Below the pieces are notes generated by a model. The model was not told where the DNA came from. It saw nothing but the letters and a program-made list of their open reading frames with translations, and searched no databases. This document shows positions 1-12,000 of a stretch of DNA of 64,000 bases, in pieces (within the stretch, counting starts at the first letter, position 1; each line of letters begins with the position of its first letter). The DNA lies in assembly GCA_964019335.1 (NCBI GenBank), contig OZ025681.1:186001-250000 (forward strand), in the 5' to 3' direction. Made by a program: the position numbers and the translations under genes. The stretch comes from Diplonema japonicum (lineage: Eukaryota; Euglenozoa; Diplonemea; Diplonemida; Diplonemidae).

Positions 1-26
1 ATTTTCAAAAATGAAAAAGAATAAGG

Positions 27-63
<37 letters not shown>

Positions 64-1124
64 CCCTCCTTTCTTCTTCTTTTTCATTTCTACAAAAAAA
101 AAAAAAAAAAAAAAAAAAACAATATACCCACGTGCACAATAAATAAATAATAAAAAAAAGTAAACGACAGTTTAATCAATATAATAAAGACCAATTGCCT
201 TAAAACTAAAGGGTATAATTTGAGATCGCATTTTCTTTTTTTTTTTTGGATAAAACTGAAAGCTGCCCCCCATAAAAAAAAAGAAATTTCGTCAGTAAAA
301 AGATGGGGGGAGGGGGGAAACAAAATAAATAACCCCACAGCCCAGTGCCGGACGCCTCAAAAGAATTATTTTTTTCCTGGGGCTTAACATCAAAGAGCAT
401 TATGGAAACGGGAGGAGGGCGAGAAAAAGCTAGTGGCTATTTTATAGCAATCTTCTCTTTTTCAAAACATATCAACAAAAAAAGGGGGGGGGGGGAAATA
501 GACTTTCCGAGGGCTCCCACTTTCAAAGAGGGAGAAAATAAATTCACTATTATAGGTACGTAGTGGTTAGCAACGGCCCGCAAATAAAAGTTTTCCTCCT
601 TATATAGCCTATTTTAAGAACAAAAGAGAAAAAAAAAAGAAAACGAAAGAACATGTAAATTGTGAAATAAAAAGAAAAGGGGAATATTACCAAAAAAAGA
701 AAAAAAAATGGGGGAAGGGGAAAAAAAGGGAGGGGGGGGGGGGGGGGCATAGCTTTCTAAATCCCATTTTTGGTTGTTTGATTAAATCTTATAGTACCTT
801 GCAGAGAGAGAAAAAGGAAAAAAAAAAGAGGAGGGAGAGAGAGAGAATATGAGGGGGGGGAAGAAAAAATCCCCCCCCCCATTTGCGAAAAAAAAACTTT
901 TTTTTTCTCATGAAGATGTTGGGAGAAAAAAAAAAAAAAAAAGAAGAGAAAAAAAAAAAAAAGAATATTGTGACATTTCTTCACACATACTATTGACGCA
1001 AAACAAAAATATTAATATTTTCTTTTTTTCTTCTTTTATACCCCCCTCTTGTTAAATAAATAAAATAAGAAGGCTTTTTTTTTTTTTTTTTCTTTTTTTT
1101 TGCTTGAACAAGAAAAATATATTT
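1..1124. other. gene-free homopolymer-rich DNA
   Basis: No supportable gene. The stretch is dominated by runs of A, T and G, including a T run of about 30 near position 31 and G runs near 485 and 731. Open frames here translate to poly-Lys or poly-Phe and are composition artefacts. Confidence 0.8.
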
Positions 1125-1826
1125 TTAAATTCCGGCTCTTGACCTCAACACAGCCTCGCGCTTCAAGCGGGTAAAATGAATGTGGACGTAAGTACAAGCA
1201 GCACCCCTCGAGCAGGTTCTACCAATTTCTTTCCCGAACTCCCTGCAGCGCGTGATGTCTGTCGGTCTCACCCTCCACTGGGAAGAGCACTCACGACACC
1301 TCAAAATTGCGTACCCCCGTTTCACCCTAAGGTTTTCCCAAGTATTATGAGCACAAGGAGGAACAGGAATAGTTGATTCACTCGAGGAACACTCAGGGGT
1401 TGAAACGGGTGTCACAGACCTGGTGGAACAGGGCGACACAGAGTATGTCAAAGGGGCAGCGCTTGCTTCAATGGATTCTATTAAGAATCCGTTTTTCTGC
1501 AGGGTGACTGTCCATATTTGTTTAACCACGTGCTTCTGGGGGCAGGGCGCCACACCAATGTCGAAGATTATTTCCATTTTGCCCTCACCCACCTGCACTG
1601 CCCCGTCTAGGCCCCACATCACGGTGCAGTTCCACCCCCATGAGCTCATCACACTATTGTAGTAACGGCAAACTTGGTCATGGCCGCGGAGGGTGATGTC
1701 CTTGCCCTTGACAGTGTCCTTGACCACCACCGTCTGTGCCAGGTAAGTCTGTACCCATTCTGCCACTGTGCCTTCTTCCATGGCAGTCTGCCATGCGGTC
1801 CAGTAGTGGGCAACCTTGTCGAACAT
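1125..1826 (-). CDS. NTF2/SnoaL-like domain protein with C-terminal CCCH-type zinc finger
   Basis: Predicted 233-residue protein. Residues 1 to about 125 read like an NTF2/SnoaL-fold domain: an N-terminal helix with YWTAWQTAMEEG, then alternating strands ending in KQIWTVTLQKNGFLIESIEA. A Ser/Thr/Pro-rich linker follows. The C-terminal 65 residues hold a metal-binding block: CAHNTWENLRVKRG, then LRCRECSSQWRV (CxxC), then a CCCH finger of spacing C-x10-C-x5-C-x3-H ending CTYVHIHF. The same block recurs in the gene at 21783-22316, so it is a genuine conserved unit. CCCH fingers usually bind RNA, so an RNA-binding or mRNA-regulatory role is inferred. NTF2-like domains can mediate dimerisation or protein contacts. 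I recall similar combined blocks in kinetoplastid proteins but cannot verify it. The ATG follows directly on an A run (A-rich leader). Coding DNA is GC-richer than its flanks. Confidence 0.8.
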   Translation of the reverse strand: MFDKVAHYWTAWQTAMEEGTVAEWVQTYLAQTVVVKDTVKGKDITLRGHDQVCRYYNSVMSSWGWNCTVMWGLDGAVQVGEGKMEIIFDIGVAPCPQKHVVKQIWTVTLQKNGFLIESIEASAAPLTYSVSPCSTRSVTPVSTPECSSSESTIPVPPCAHNTWENLRVKRGYAILRCRECSSQWRVRPTDITRCREFGKEIGRTCSRGAACTYVHIHFTRLKREAVLRSRAGI

Positions 1827-1828
1827 TC

Positions 1829-1860
<32 letters not shown>

Positions 1861-3318
1861 GTAAGAAGAAAAAAAAAAAAAAATTAAAATCTTTTTTTTT
1901 TTTAAAAAAAAAGATTTTGTGAAATAAAAAAAAAAATAAAAAAAAAATATAAAAATAAAAAAAAAAGAAATAAATAAAGGAGGGGGAGAGAGAGAGAGAG
2001 AGAGAGAGGTGTGTTTTTTTTTTTTTTTTGAGAAGGAAAAAATAAGAAATGAAGTTTCCTTACCCATGCGGAATATAGACAGTATCAAGAGAGGAAAAGA
2101 CAAAGGAGGGGGAAGAAAGAAAATATGAAAAGGAAAAAAAAGAGGGTGGAAGAAAGTCAGCCTGGTGAAAATAATCAAGAGGCAAGACCGCGCCTTCCTT
2201 TTTTTTATTTCTCATTTTCTTTTTCCCCCTCCTAAAGGTCCTCTTTCTTTTCTCTGTCCATTCACTAGAGCCACGAGGGGAGGGGGGTGTTATAAAAAAA
2301 ACAGAAAAAAAAAGAATAGAGGGAGGGAGAAAGAGAGGTAAGGTGAAAGGGTGGCAAATTCTTAGTTCTTTCTTTTCTTTTTGTGTAATTTCTTCAAGAA
2401 AGGATAAGAAATCAGTAGAATTAAAAAAAAAAAAAAACACATTTTATTTCTTCGCAAAAAAAAAAAATAATTTTTTACTCTCAAAAAATAGGAAAAAAAA
2501 GGGAGGAAAAACAAGGGTTAGGGTGGGCACCCTGGTTGTTACTAGTTCTTGTGTCCTTTTCTTTTTTAAAAGGACTCAAAAAAAAAAAAGAAAAAAAAAG
2601 AGAATAAAAAAGACTACCCCTGCCCAGTGTCACAGGCAACACCAGCCGGATCCAACTCCGACTTTCGCTACGAAAGAAAAAAACGAAAGAAATATGGGTG
2701 CGTGATTTGGTAAGGTTCCCCACAGGAAACTTTTTCTGATGCAAAGTTCCGTGCAAATTTCATTCGTGTTTGACTTTTGGCGGCAATCTGTGTTGAAAAG
2801 GGTTTTTCTTTTTTTTTTTTTCCCTCTTCTTTTCAAATAATTTTGTTACAATGCGTTACTACATTTCAAAAAAAAAAAAAAAAAAATAGCTTTTTTCTTT
2901 TAAAATTTAAAAAAAAAAAAAAGAATCCCTGACTTAAATCTCAATTAGGGGGAGGGGCGTAAAAGGGTGAGTTCTATTTTAAATTCCTCAAGTTCTTTTT
3001 ACTTCAGTAAGCCCCATTTTCTTTTGGGGTTGGGAGGGAGTGGGTCGGGGGAAAAAAAAAAAAAAGAAAGGGGGGAAAAGATAAATAAGGAAGGAAAAAA
3101 TGCAAAAGGTAAAGAACCTTGCTGATAAGTTTGCTATCATTCTTCTAACACCACATTGCATTTTGGATAAAAATGAAATCTGAAAGAGTCCTTCTTCGCC
3201 CACGGACTGCGTCCTCGAAGCCCACTCAATCACAGAATAAAGCCGGGGAGGGGGGTGTTTCTGGAGTGAATAAAAAAAAATAAAGAGGTAAAAGGAAATT
3301 CCTGATCTGGAATCCTAT

Positions 3319-3560
3319 CTCCCTTCAGCGTCTGAGCTGAGCCCGCTCCCTCATGGCGCTACCCGCTCCTTCTGCCACTGCTGTCTCGGTTTCTCAGTTT
3401 CTGGAGGTCCTTTTTCGTCTGTTCCGAGACGTACTGCGGATCTTCTGTCCCAGCCTATATGGTCCTCAGGCCGTGTTTCCGCCGGTATTGTGTCCCCTGA
3501 CCTTCTTCCTTATCCGCGCGTCCTGCCAGCCCTCACCAGCAGGCCATGCAGCCGTCAAGC
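3319..3560. other. non-repetitive GC-richer island, unknown
   Basis: About 240 bp without homopolymers and with coding-like composition inside A/T-rich DNA. A 77-codon plus-strand frame covers it, and the minus strand has shorter hydrophilic frames broken by stops. I do not recognise either product. It may be a decayed gene or mobile-element fragment. Confidence 0.3.
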
Positions 3561-3904
3561 GTGCTGTTCTCAAAGTAAAAAAGTAAAAAAAAAAAAAAGA
3601 ATATGGAATGTTCGAGACGTGAATTAGTCACTAGTGAGTAAAGAAATGACCGAATATCACCAAAAAAAAAAAAAAAAAAAAACACCAAGAAAACGTCAAG
3701 AAAAAAAAAAAAGAAAAGGTCCTAGAAACGGGAACAGAAAGCACATTTGCTGCATTTCCTCCCCCCATTCCTTTTTTTTTCCTTTTTTTTTTTCCTTCTT
3801 TAATCTTGGGAGAGGGGGGAGTGGGGGAGAGATATAGGTCGTTGGGATATAAAAAATAAAAAATAAAAAATAAAAATAGATCCAAAACATGATGTGTCAA
3901 CGGG

Positions 3905-3942
<38 letters not shown>

Positions 3943-3952
3943 AATCGATCTT

Positions 3953-4190
3953 GTAACTTCAAGGTGACACAGGTCAAAGCGCTCAGTACGACCACAGCCG
4001 GGCTCCAAGCGTACTTGGAGTGAGTTTCTGACCTGTGTGTCAAGACACGATCCGTGTTACCCCAGTTTTGAGTGGTCTGTCTGTGTCTGGGTGATAGTTG
4101 CCCTGCCTCAAGGTTTGCCTCAATTCTTGTCGAGCATCACCCTTACACAGACTTCCCTGAAATGACTCGCTTAAGGGGGAGGTGTTGTTA
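3953..4190. other. non-repetitive island, unknown
   Basis: About 240 bp of mixed-composition sequence between homopolymer tracts, with short repeated words such as CTGTGTGTC and CTGTCTGTGTCTG. No long frame on either strand and no RNA gene recognised. Possibly the body of a short non-coding element or an old insertion. Confidence 0.25.
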
Positions 4191-4398
4191 CACACCTAGA
4201 CCCGGCCAAAGGTCTTGCTGCCCCCGTTAAAAAAAGAAAAAAACGCGGAAAGTAATTCCAGTTGAAAAAACTACATTTTTTTTTTTTTTTCTCGAACAAA
4301 CAAGGGGGGATGGGTTGAAGGAGGTCTTTGAAAGACACGCCCCCTCCCCATCTCCCTTCCGTTCTCATCAAATTAAAAAAAAAAAAAAAAAAAAAAAA

Positions 4399-4521
4399 AG
4401 AGTCAGTTGATTGTTGTTTGTGCACAGCCGGGATTAACCTGTAGAAGGATAAGCCCAACAATGCTACCATCTTTTTTTTTTTTTTTTTTTAGCACTAACA
4501 ATTCATTATCAATATATTGTT
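4399..4521 (+). repeat. dispersed repeat family R2, copy 1
   Basis: Shares a block reading GTCRGTTGATTGTTGTTTGT, then a GTAGAAGGATAAGCCCAAC core, then an internal T run and AGCANTAACAATTCA. Further copies are at 21361-21475 (near full length) and 17858-17945 (5' shortened). The internal T run differs in length between copies. The function is unknown; it could be a short non-autonomous element. Confidence 0.75.
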
Positions 4522-4534
4522 ATTTCTTGTTCAT

Positions 4535-4568
<34 letters not shown>

Positions 4569-6090
4569 AAAAAAGTAAAAAAAAGAAGATCTCATGAAGA
4601 TTTAAAGTTACACCTCTCGCAGCCAATCTGTCACAAGAGAGGGGGGGAAAGAAAAATGCAGTTTGCATCATGTGCTTTTTTTTTTTCTTTGGGTAGGGAT
4701 TAAGGTACCCCTAAAATCGCGCTGTAGCCGTCTCAAGGGGGGCATTTTTTTTTTTTTTTTTTTTAAATATTTGCCCCAGTTTCTTTTCTTTCCATTCTTA
4801 AATTTTAGGTAAAAAAGAAAATAGTAATAGAGGGGTGTTGTTATATTTAACAAGTACATTACCTTTTTCCCTTTTCTGTTTGAAAAAAAAGGGGGGGGGG
4901 GTGAGTGGGAGGGTCGGGGCGTTAAAGGGGGTATTTTTGCCAACAATTCCCCCACCCCGTGCCCACAAGGCAAATGTAGTGAATAAAATATAGAAAAAAA
5001 AAGAAAAGAATTGAACAAGATTAAGATAAGGTCTCTTACCTGCCTGATTTGCGCAAGGATGTCGCACCAAAGACCTTTAATATGTAGGAAATAAAAAAGA
5101 AATACTGTAAAGTAAAAAGAATTCCGTGCAGCAAAAAGTCTGGCCACCCCACAAAAAACGGGGGTCCTGCTTAAGAAGAACCCGGTTTATTTTGACGGTT
5201 TTTTCACTTTTACAGTATTTAGCTTTTCGCGCGTTCACAGATATGGTCAATTATACAGTTCGGGGTTTCGAAAACCTTTTTAAAAAAAAAGCCTGAAAAC
5301 GGGGTACAAACCTTCCATATTTCTAATTCACCTTATTATTTCTTTGAACAGGGGAATAAGGTAAACACGATATTTTTTTTGACAAAAATGAATAGTATGA
5401 TTGACCATATACAGTAGTTGGGAATAATAATATAATAATAATAAAGCAGAAAAAGAAATTGTAAGTTTCGAGATGTCGTTTTGACCTTTATTTTCTCGCT
5501 CGAGCAAAGAAATTCGATGGGCAGTAGAAATGGAAAATCGGACTTTGCTCGGCACAAAGATCGACAAATTCTTAGTAAATCAATTTTTGCTCATTTTTTT
5601 CTTTTTGAAATCCGGATGGCAGGCGGTTAGTTTTGTCACCTTCCGGAATTATTGCTATTTTTGCTTTTTTGTTTTTTTTTGTTTTTGTTGCTTTTTTTTT
5701 CTCTTTTTCAAATATAAAAAAAAAGAAATGAAAAAAAAAAAAAAAAAAACCATCACCAAAAAAATGATAGGATCAGAAGTACAATCAACACTTCCTTCTC
5801 ACCAGTGTATACGAGAGAAAAAAAAAATACAAAAATCAAATTTGAAAATGACTTTAGTAAATCAGAGCATAGAAGAAAAGAGGAAAAAAAAAAAAAAAAG
5901 AAGAAAAAAAAAAAAGAAAAGCAAAGAAAAATAATCGGCTGGTTGATTGATGCCGCTTCTTTTCTTTTGTTTTTTTTTTTCTCTCTTTTTTTTTTTTTTT
6001 TTTTTTTTTGCAATAAACAAATTGTATTCAATATAATATAGCTTTGTTCCAGCGGAAAAAAGAAAAAAAAAGAAAAAAAAAAATCTTTTC

Positions 6091-9000
6091 CTAATACGGC
6101 TGTGTCTCGACGCCCTTGACCCCCTCGAGGGTATCATCACCTCTTTCAGCATCTTCATCTTTGGCCACTGTGGCACCAACAACGAGACTCAGAACAACGA
6201 AAAGCAAGAAACAAAACGCCAGCCCCACGATGACAGCAATGGTGAGATTGTCCTTCCAGGTAGCAGAATACAAGTCCCCAATGTTAACGATCCCTGTGGC
6301 CATCTGAGAAACGGCAAAGGCGAAAACAGTGATCCCCATAAGGGAGTGGAGAACCTTGAAGATTAAACGGTGCTTGCCTTGCGGCTTCGAGACAAGCACT
6401 CCTATGACACCGATAACCACCTGGCACCATCCAACCACCAACAGCACAATACCGATTTCCTTATGTCTGTGGGAGGTCTCGTTTTCGAACTCGTAAAGTG
6501 CGACACTGAAGAATACTGTTGTGGCCACCATACTCCCCAACATCAGCACCGCATGCACTATGAAGGCAATGGGGACGCTCTTGATGGAACCGAGGTGCTT
6601 ACCTCCGAACCGTTTAACTGCAACTGCCATTGGGACGACATATGCCCACACGGTCACCATCGCTGTACCGTGTGCTTTTACTTTTTTCGAGTTGTCCTTT
6701 ACTAGTGTGGTGACAGCTCCGCCTGTTGTTGTTGTGATGGATGCTCCGAACCGAACCTCGTGCTGCGCTGCTGGGAAAGACGCTGTTTTGTGGTACGCCA
6801 CCACCATGTTCAGTGAGGGCTTCTTCCCGGTTGTGAATGTTACCTCGCTGTTCCCGTTTGTTTGTTGCACCGCTACTTCCCGTACTGCTCCGGTGGTGGT
6901 GTCTGTGAAGTCCCCCAGCTGGGCTGTCTCTACTACCTCAGATGTCGACTTTCCGTTGAGGTCGTAGAATTTTCCGTTTGTCGCTACCACCTTCGACCCC
7001 ACCATTCGGTTCTTTTCTTTCGGGAACCCTATCGCACCGTAGCCGGGAACACCGATGAACACTACAAGTACACGGAGCTCACCGTTTGGCATCTCCACCC
7101 AGTTGAACTCTGTTGTTGTGTCAAGCTTCACCATGCATGTGTAGCCGGTACGTGTTGATGGGGTGGGGCATGATGCTGGTGGTGATTGTGTTTCCGGTGC
7201 TTCAGTTGTCGTGTTCACAGGCAATGGTACCTCAGTCTCTACAACCGTTCCTTTGTGCAGTGTCATGAAGGTTGGTGTCCTTCTGCTTGGGCCGTGGTAT
7301 GTGATCTTATCATCTCCGTCTGCACCGTAAGCCAGCACGATGGGCATGGTTTCTGTCAGCAGGAATGCCCTGTCCTCCTTCTCGTTTGATGAAGTGATGC
7401 TTCGTACGATATTCCCGGTTGTTACTCCGTTCGATCGCTTGAAGCCCGAGATACGCCAATCAGCCTTACTCTCGTCCAATGCAGGTAGTGCTTTCATGCT
7501 GGCGTACCTGTCAGACACTACTGGGATGCCGTCTGCCCATTCCACCACTACCATGTCCGAGCCTATCATCCCATGATTTGTCTTGTCAGAGATTCCGAAA
7601 CCGATCCAACCTGTGGTCTTGACGGTCACAGACAGCTCCACAACATCTCTTACCACATTCGAGCAGATCTTGTAGTCGTCTGTAGCTTGTAGCGACCATG
7701 ATTTGCAGTTGTTTGCAGCACACATCAGTGAAGTGTTCCCGAACAGCTGCTCGTCAACGGGGTCCACAATATCGAAGAGGTCATGGGGGGGCTTGTCTTT
7801 TGGTGTCAAGTAGCCGCTGTTGTCAGGAGCCTTGCAGATCTCCGTTTTCTGATTGAGGTACCCACAGTACCTGAGACCCTTCTTGGGATACACATGAATG
7901 AAAGCCATGCACATTTCTGAATCAGTTCCATCACCGAAGCCAATGTCCACGTTACCATCGTTCACCATCTTGCAGTAGGAGTGGATCTCGTCACCAGCCA
8001 TGATCTGTGCCTTCACAGGATGGTTCAGCTGCAGGTTGAAGTCCCAGTACTCAATGTCCTCCAACACATGGACCTCCTTCCCATCCCTCCATACACTTGT
8101 GCGCTGTTCTCTTCCAAACAAGTGCATGTGGCCAGTGATGGAGAACACATTCAGGGGTTCAGAAATAGTGTTGTTCGTGCATTCCGCCGAGCACATCGTT
8201 TGGTATTCCTTCGTTGTTCCCGGCTTGATGATGTCCTTGATCTGAGCAAGAGTGTCCCCAACGTTCAAGATCTGAACATCATGCTTACGAAGTGTCTTCG
8301 TTAGCTCAAGAACGAAGCCAGATGCATCAACACCAGCATCAGCCATCTCTGAAGGGACATCGTAGTGGGAGTTCATAACTATGTACCTCCACCCCCTGCT
8401 GGGGTCGATTGACACCCTCAGACCCGCCTCACGTGGCATCACAACCTTGTTGGTCCCGACAGCCCACATCGCCCCAATCTCAAAACCAGCAGCATGGACC
8501 TGTGCCGAACAGGTGTTCACGGATTCATTGTTCCGGAAATAAAAGGGATGATTCTCCGTTGTCTCGTAAAGGAGGGAGTGGTGGAACTGGTAGTTCGGGT
8601 TGCCCACAGAGGTGTCTTCAATGTCGTACGACACAACGTGGTAGTCGCGGTCCGCAAGGTCGGGGAGGTAGTCCAGCATGTCGAAAGCATAGCAGGTGTA
8701 GATGGTCCTCTTCCCACCAACGGTGTAGTTCTTGTTCAACAGCTTGACAGTGACAAGATCAGTCTCAGGTGTGGTGAGCTCCTCCTCCCCACCCTTCATG
8801 AAGGTCATCGTTGCAACGCTCCTCCCTGCCCCGTGGTAGGCAAGAGTGTCCTGCCCAGGTTCCCCGTACGCAATCACAATCCGCATGGACCCCTTCACAA
8901 AGGGTCTGTCCTCGTTCGTGTCCTCAACTGTGATGGAGCGTCTCAGGGTCCCTGTGGTCACCCCGCCAGCTCTCTTGAAGCCCGAGATCGTCCAGTCTTC

Positions 9001-12000
9001 CCCACAGCTGTCCACATGAGGGGTCGCCTTCGCAGTTGCAAACCTGTCGCTCACCTTGGGTTCCCCGTTTGCCCACTCGATGATCGCCATGTCCGACCCG
9101 TGCATGGATCCACCGGTCTGCTCAGCAATCCCGAAACCGATCCATCCGGTGGTCTTCACAGTAAGGTCCATCACCACCTCGTCCCCTTCGATCTTGGAGC
9201 AGAGCATGTAGTCATCCTTCGCCTTGACGGTCCAGGTCTTGCAATTCTCAGGACACGGTGCAGAAGTGTTCCCGAACAGCTGCTCGTCAACAGGGTCCAC
9301 AATATCGAAGAGGTCATGGGGGGGCTTGTCTTTTGGTGTCAAGTAGCCGCTGTTGTCAGGAGCCTTGCAGATCTCCGTTTTCTGATTGAGGTACCCACAG
9401 TACCTGAGACCCTTCTTGGGATACACATGAATGAAAGCCATGCACATTTCTGAATCAGTTCCATCACCGAAGCCAATGTCCACGTTACCATCGTTCACCA
9501 TCTTGCAGTAGGAGTGGATCTCGTCACCAGCCATGATCTGTGCCTTCACAGGATGGTTCAGCTGCAGGTTGAAGTCCCAGTACTCAATGTCCTCCAACAC
9601 ATGGACCTCCTTCCCATCCCTCCATACACTTGTGCGCTGTTCTCTTCCAAACAAGTGCATGTGGCCAGTGATGGAGAACACATTCAGGGGTTCAGAAATA
9701 GTGTTGTTCGTGCATTCCGCCGAGCACATCGTTTGGTATTCCTTCGTTGTTCCCGGCTTGATGATGTCCTTGATCTGAGCAAGAGTGTCCCCAACGTTCA
9801 AGATCTGAACATCATGCTTACGAAGTGTCTTCGTTAGCTCAAGAACGAAGCCAGATGCATCAACACCAGCATCAGCCATCTCTGAAGGGACATCGTAGTG
9901 GGAGTTCATAACTATGTACCTCCACCCCCTGCTGGGGTCGATTGACACCCTCAGACCCGCCTCACGTGGCATCACAACCTTGTTGGTCCCGACAGCCCAC
10001 ATCGCCCCAATCTCAAAACCAGCAGCATGGACCTGTGCCGAACAGGTGTTCACGGATTCATTGTTCCGGAAATAAAAGGGATGATTCTCCGTTGTCTCGT
10101 AAAGGAGGGAGTGGTGGAACTGGTAGTTCGGGTTGCCCACAGAGGTGTCTTCAATGTCGTACGACACAACGTGGTAGTCGCGGTCCGCAAGGTCGGGGAG
10201 GTAGTCCAGCATGTCGAAAGCATAGCAGGTGTAGATGGTCCTCTTCCCACCAACGGTGTAGTTCTTGTTCAACAGCTTGACAGTGACAAGATCAGTCTCA
10301 GGTGTGGTGAGCTCCTCCTCCCCACCCTTCATGAAGGTCATCGTTGCAACGCTCCTCCCTGCCCCGTGGTAGGCAAGAGTGTCCTGCCCAGGTTCCCCGT
10401 ACGCAATCACAATCCGCATGGACCCCTTCACAAAGGGTCTGTCCTCGTTCGTGTCCTCAACTGTGATGGAGCGTCTCAGGGTCCCTGTGGTCACCCCGCC
10501 AGCTCTCTTGAAGCCCGAGATCGTCCAGTCTTCCCCACAGCTGTCCACATGAGGGGTCGCCTTCGCAGTTGCAAACCTGTCGCTCACCTTGGGTTCCCCG
10601 TTTGCCCACTCGATGATCGCCATGTCCGACCCGTGCATGGATCCACCGGTCTGCTCAGCAATCCCGAAACCGATCCATCCGGTGGTCTTCACAGTAAGGT
10701 CCATCACCACCTCGTCCCCTTCGATCTTGGAGCAGAGCATGTAGTCATCCTTCGCCTTGACGGTCCAGGTCTTGCAATTCTCAGGACACGGTGCAGAAGT
10801 GTTCCCGAACAGCTGCTCGTCAACAGGGTCCACAATATCGAAGAGGTCATGGGGGGGCTTGTCTTTTGGTGTCAAGTAGCCGCTGTTGTCAGGAGCCTTG
10901 CAGATCTCCGTTTTCTGATTGAGGTACCCACAGTACCTGAGACCCTTCTTGGGATACACATGAATGAAAGCCATGCACATTTCTGAATCAGTTCCATCAC
11001 CGAAGCCAATGTCCACGTTACCATCGTTCACCATCTTGCAGTAGGAGTGGATCTCGTCACCAGCCATGATCTGTGCCTTCACAGGATGGTTCAGCTGCAG
11101 GTTGAAGTCCCAGTACTCAATGTCCTCCAACACATGGACCTCCTTCCCATCCCTCCATACACTTGTGCGCTGTTCTCTTCCAAACAAGTGCATGTGGCCA
11201 GTGATGGAGAACACATTCAGGGGTTCAGAAATAGTGTTGTTCGTGCATTCCGCCGAGCACATCGTTTGGTATTCCTTCGTTGTTCCCGGCTTGATGATGT
11301 CCTTGATCTGAGCAAGAGTGTCCCCAACGTTCAAGATCTGAACATCATGCTTACGAAGTGTCTTCGTTAGCTCAAGAACGAAGCCAGATGCATCAACACC
11401 AGCATCAGCCATCTCTGAAGGGACATCGTAGTGGGAGTTCATAACTATGTACCTCCACCCCCTGCTGGGGTCGATTGACACCCTCAGACCCGCCTCACGT
11501 GGCATCACAACCTTGTTGGTCCCGACAGCCCACATCGCCCCAATCTCAAAACCAGCAGCATGGACCTGTGCCGAACAGGTGTTCACGGATTCATTGTTCC
11601 GGAAATAAAAGGGATGATTCTCCGTTGTCTCGTAAAGGAGGGAGTGGTGGAACTGGTAGTTCGGGTTGCCCACAGAGGTGTCTTCAATGTCGTACGACAC
11701 AACGTGGTAGTCGCGGTCCGCAAGGTCGGGGAGGTAGTCCAGCATGTCGAAAGCATAGCAGGTGTAGATGGTCCTCTTCCCACCAACGGTGTAGTTCTTG
11801 TTCAACAGCTTGACAGTGACAAGATCAGTCTCAGGTGTGGTGAGCTCCTCCTCCCCACCCTTCATGAAGGTCATCGTTGCAACGCTCCTCCCTGCCCCGT
11901 GGTAGGCAAGAGTGTCCTGCCCAGGTTCCCCGTACGCAATCACAATCCGCATGGACCCCTTCACAAAGGGTCTGTCCTCGTTCGTGTCCTCAACTGTGAT

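Larger units (their letters stand above)
1827..6090. other. homopolymer-rich intergenic DNA
   Basis: About 4.3 kb with no gene I can support. It contains many A/T runs of 15-35 bp, G-rich runs, one copy of a dispersed repeat (4399-4521) and two less repetitive islands (3319-3560 and 3953-4190) described separately. Confidence 0.7.

Noticed and set aside
90-1055. Short frames rich in Phe, Lys, Pro or Ser in homopolymer DNA, here and throughout intergenic regions
   Set aside because: Composition artefacts with no conserved motif and overlapping frames on both strands.
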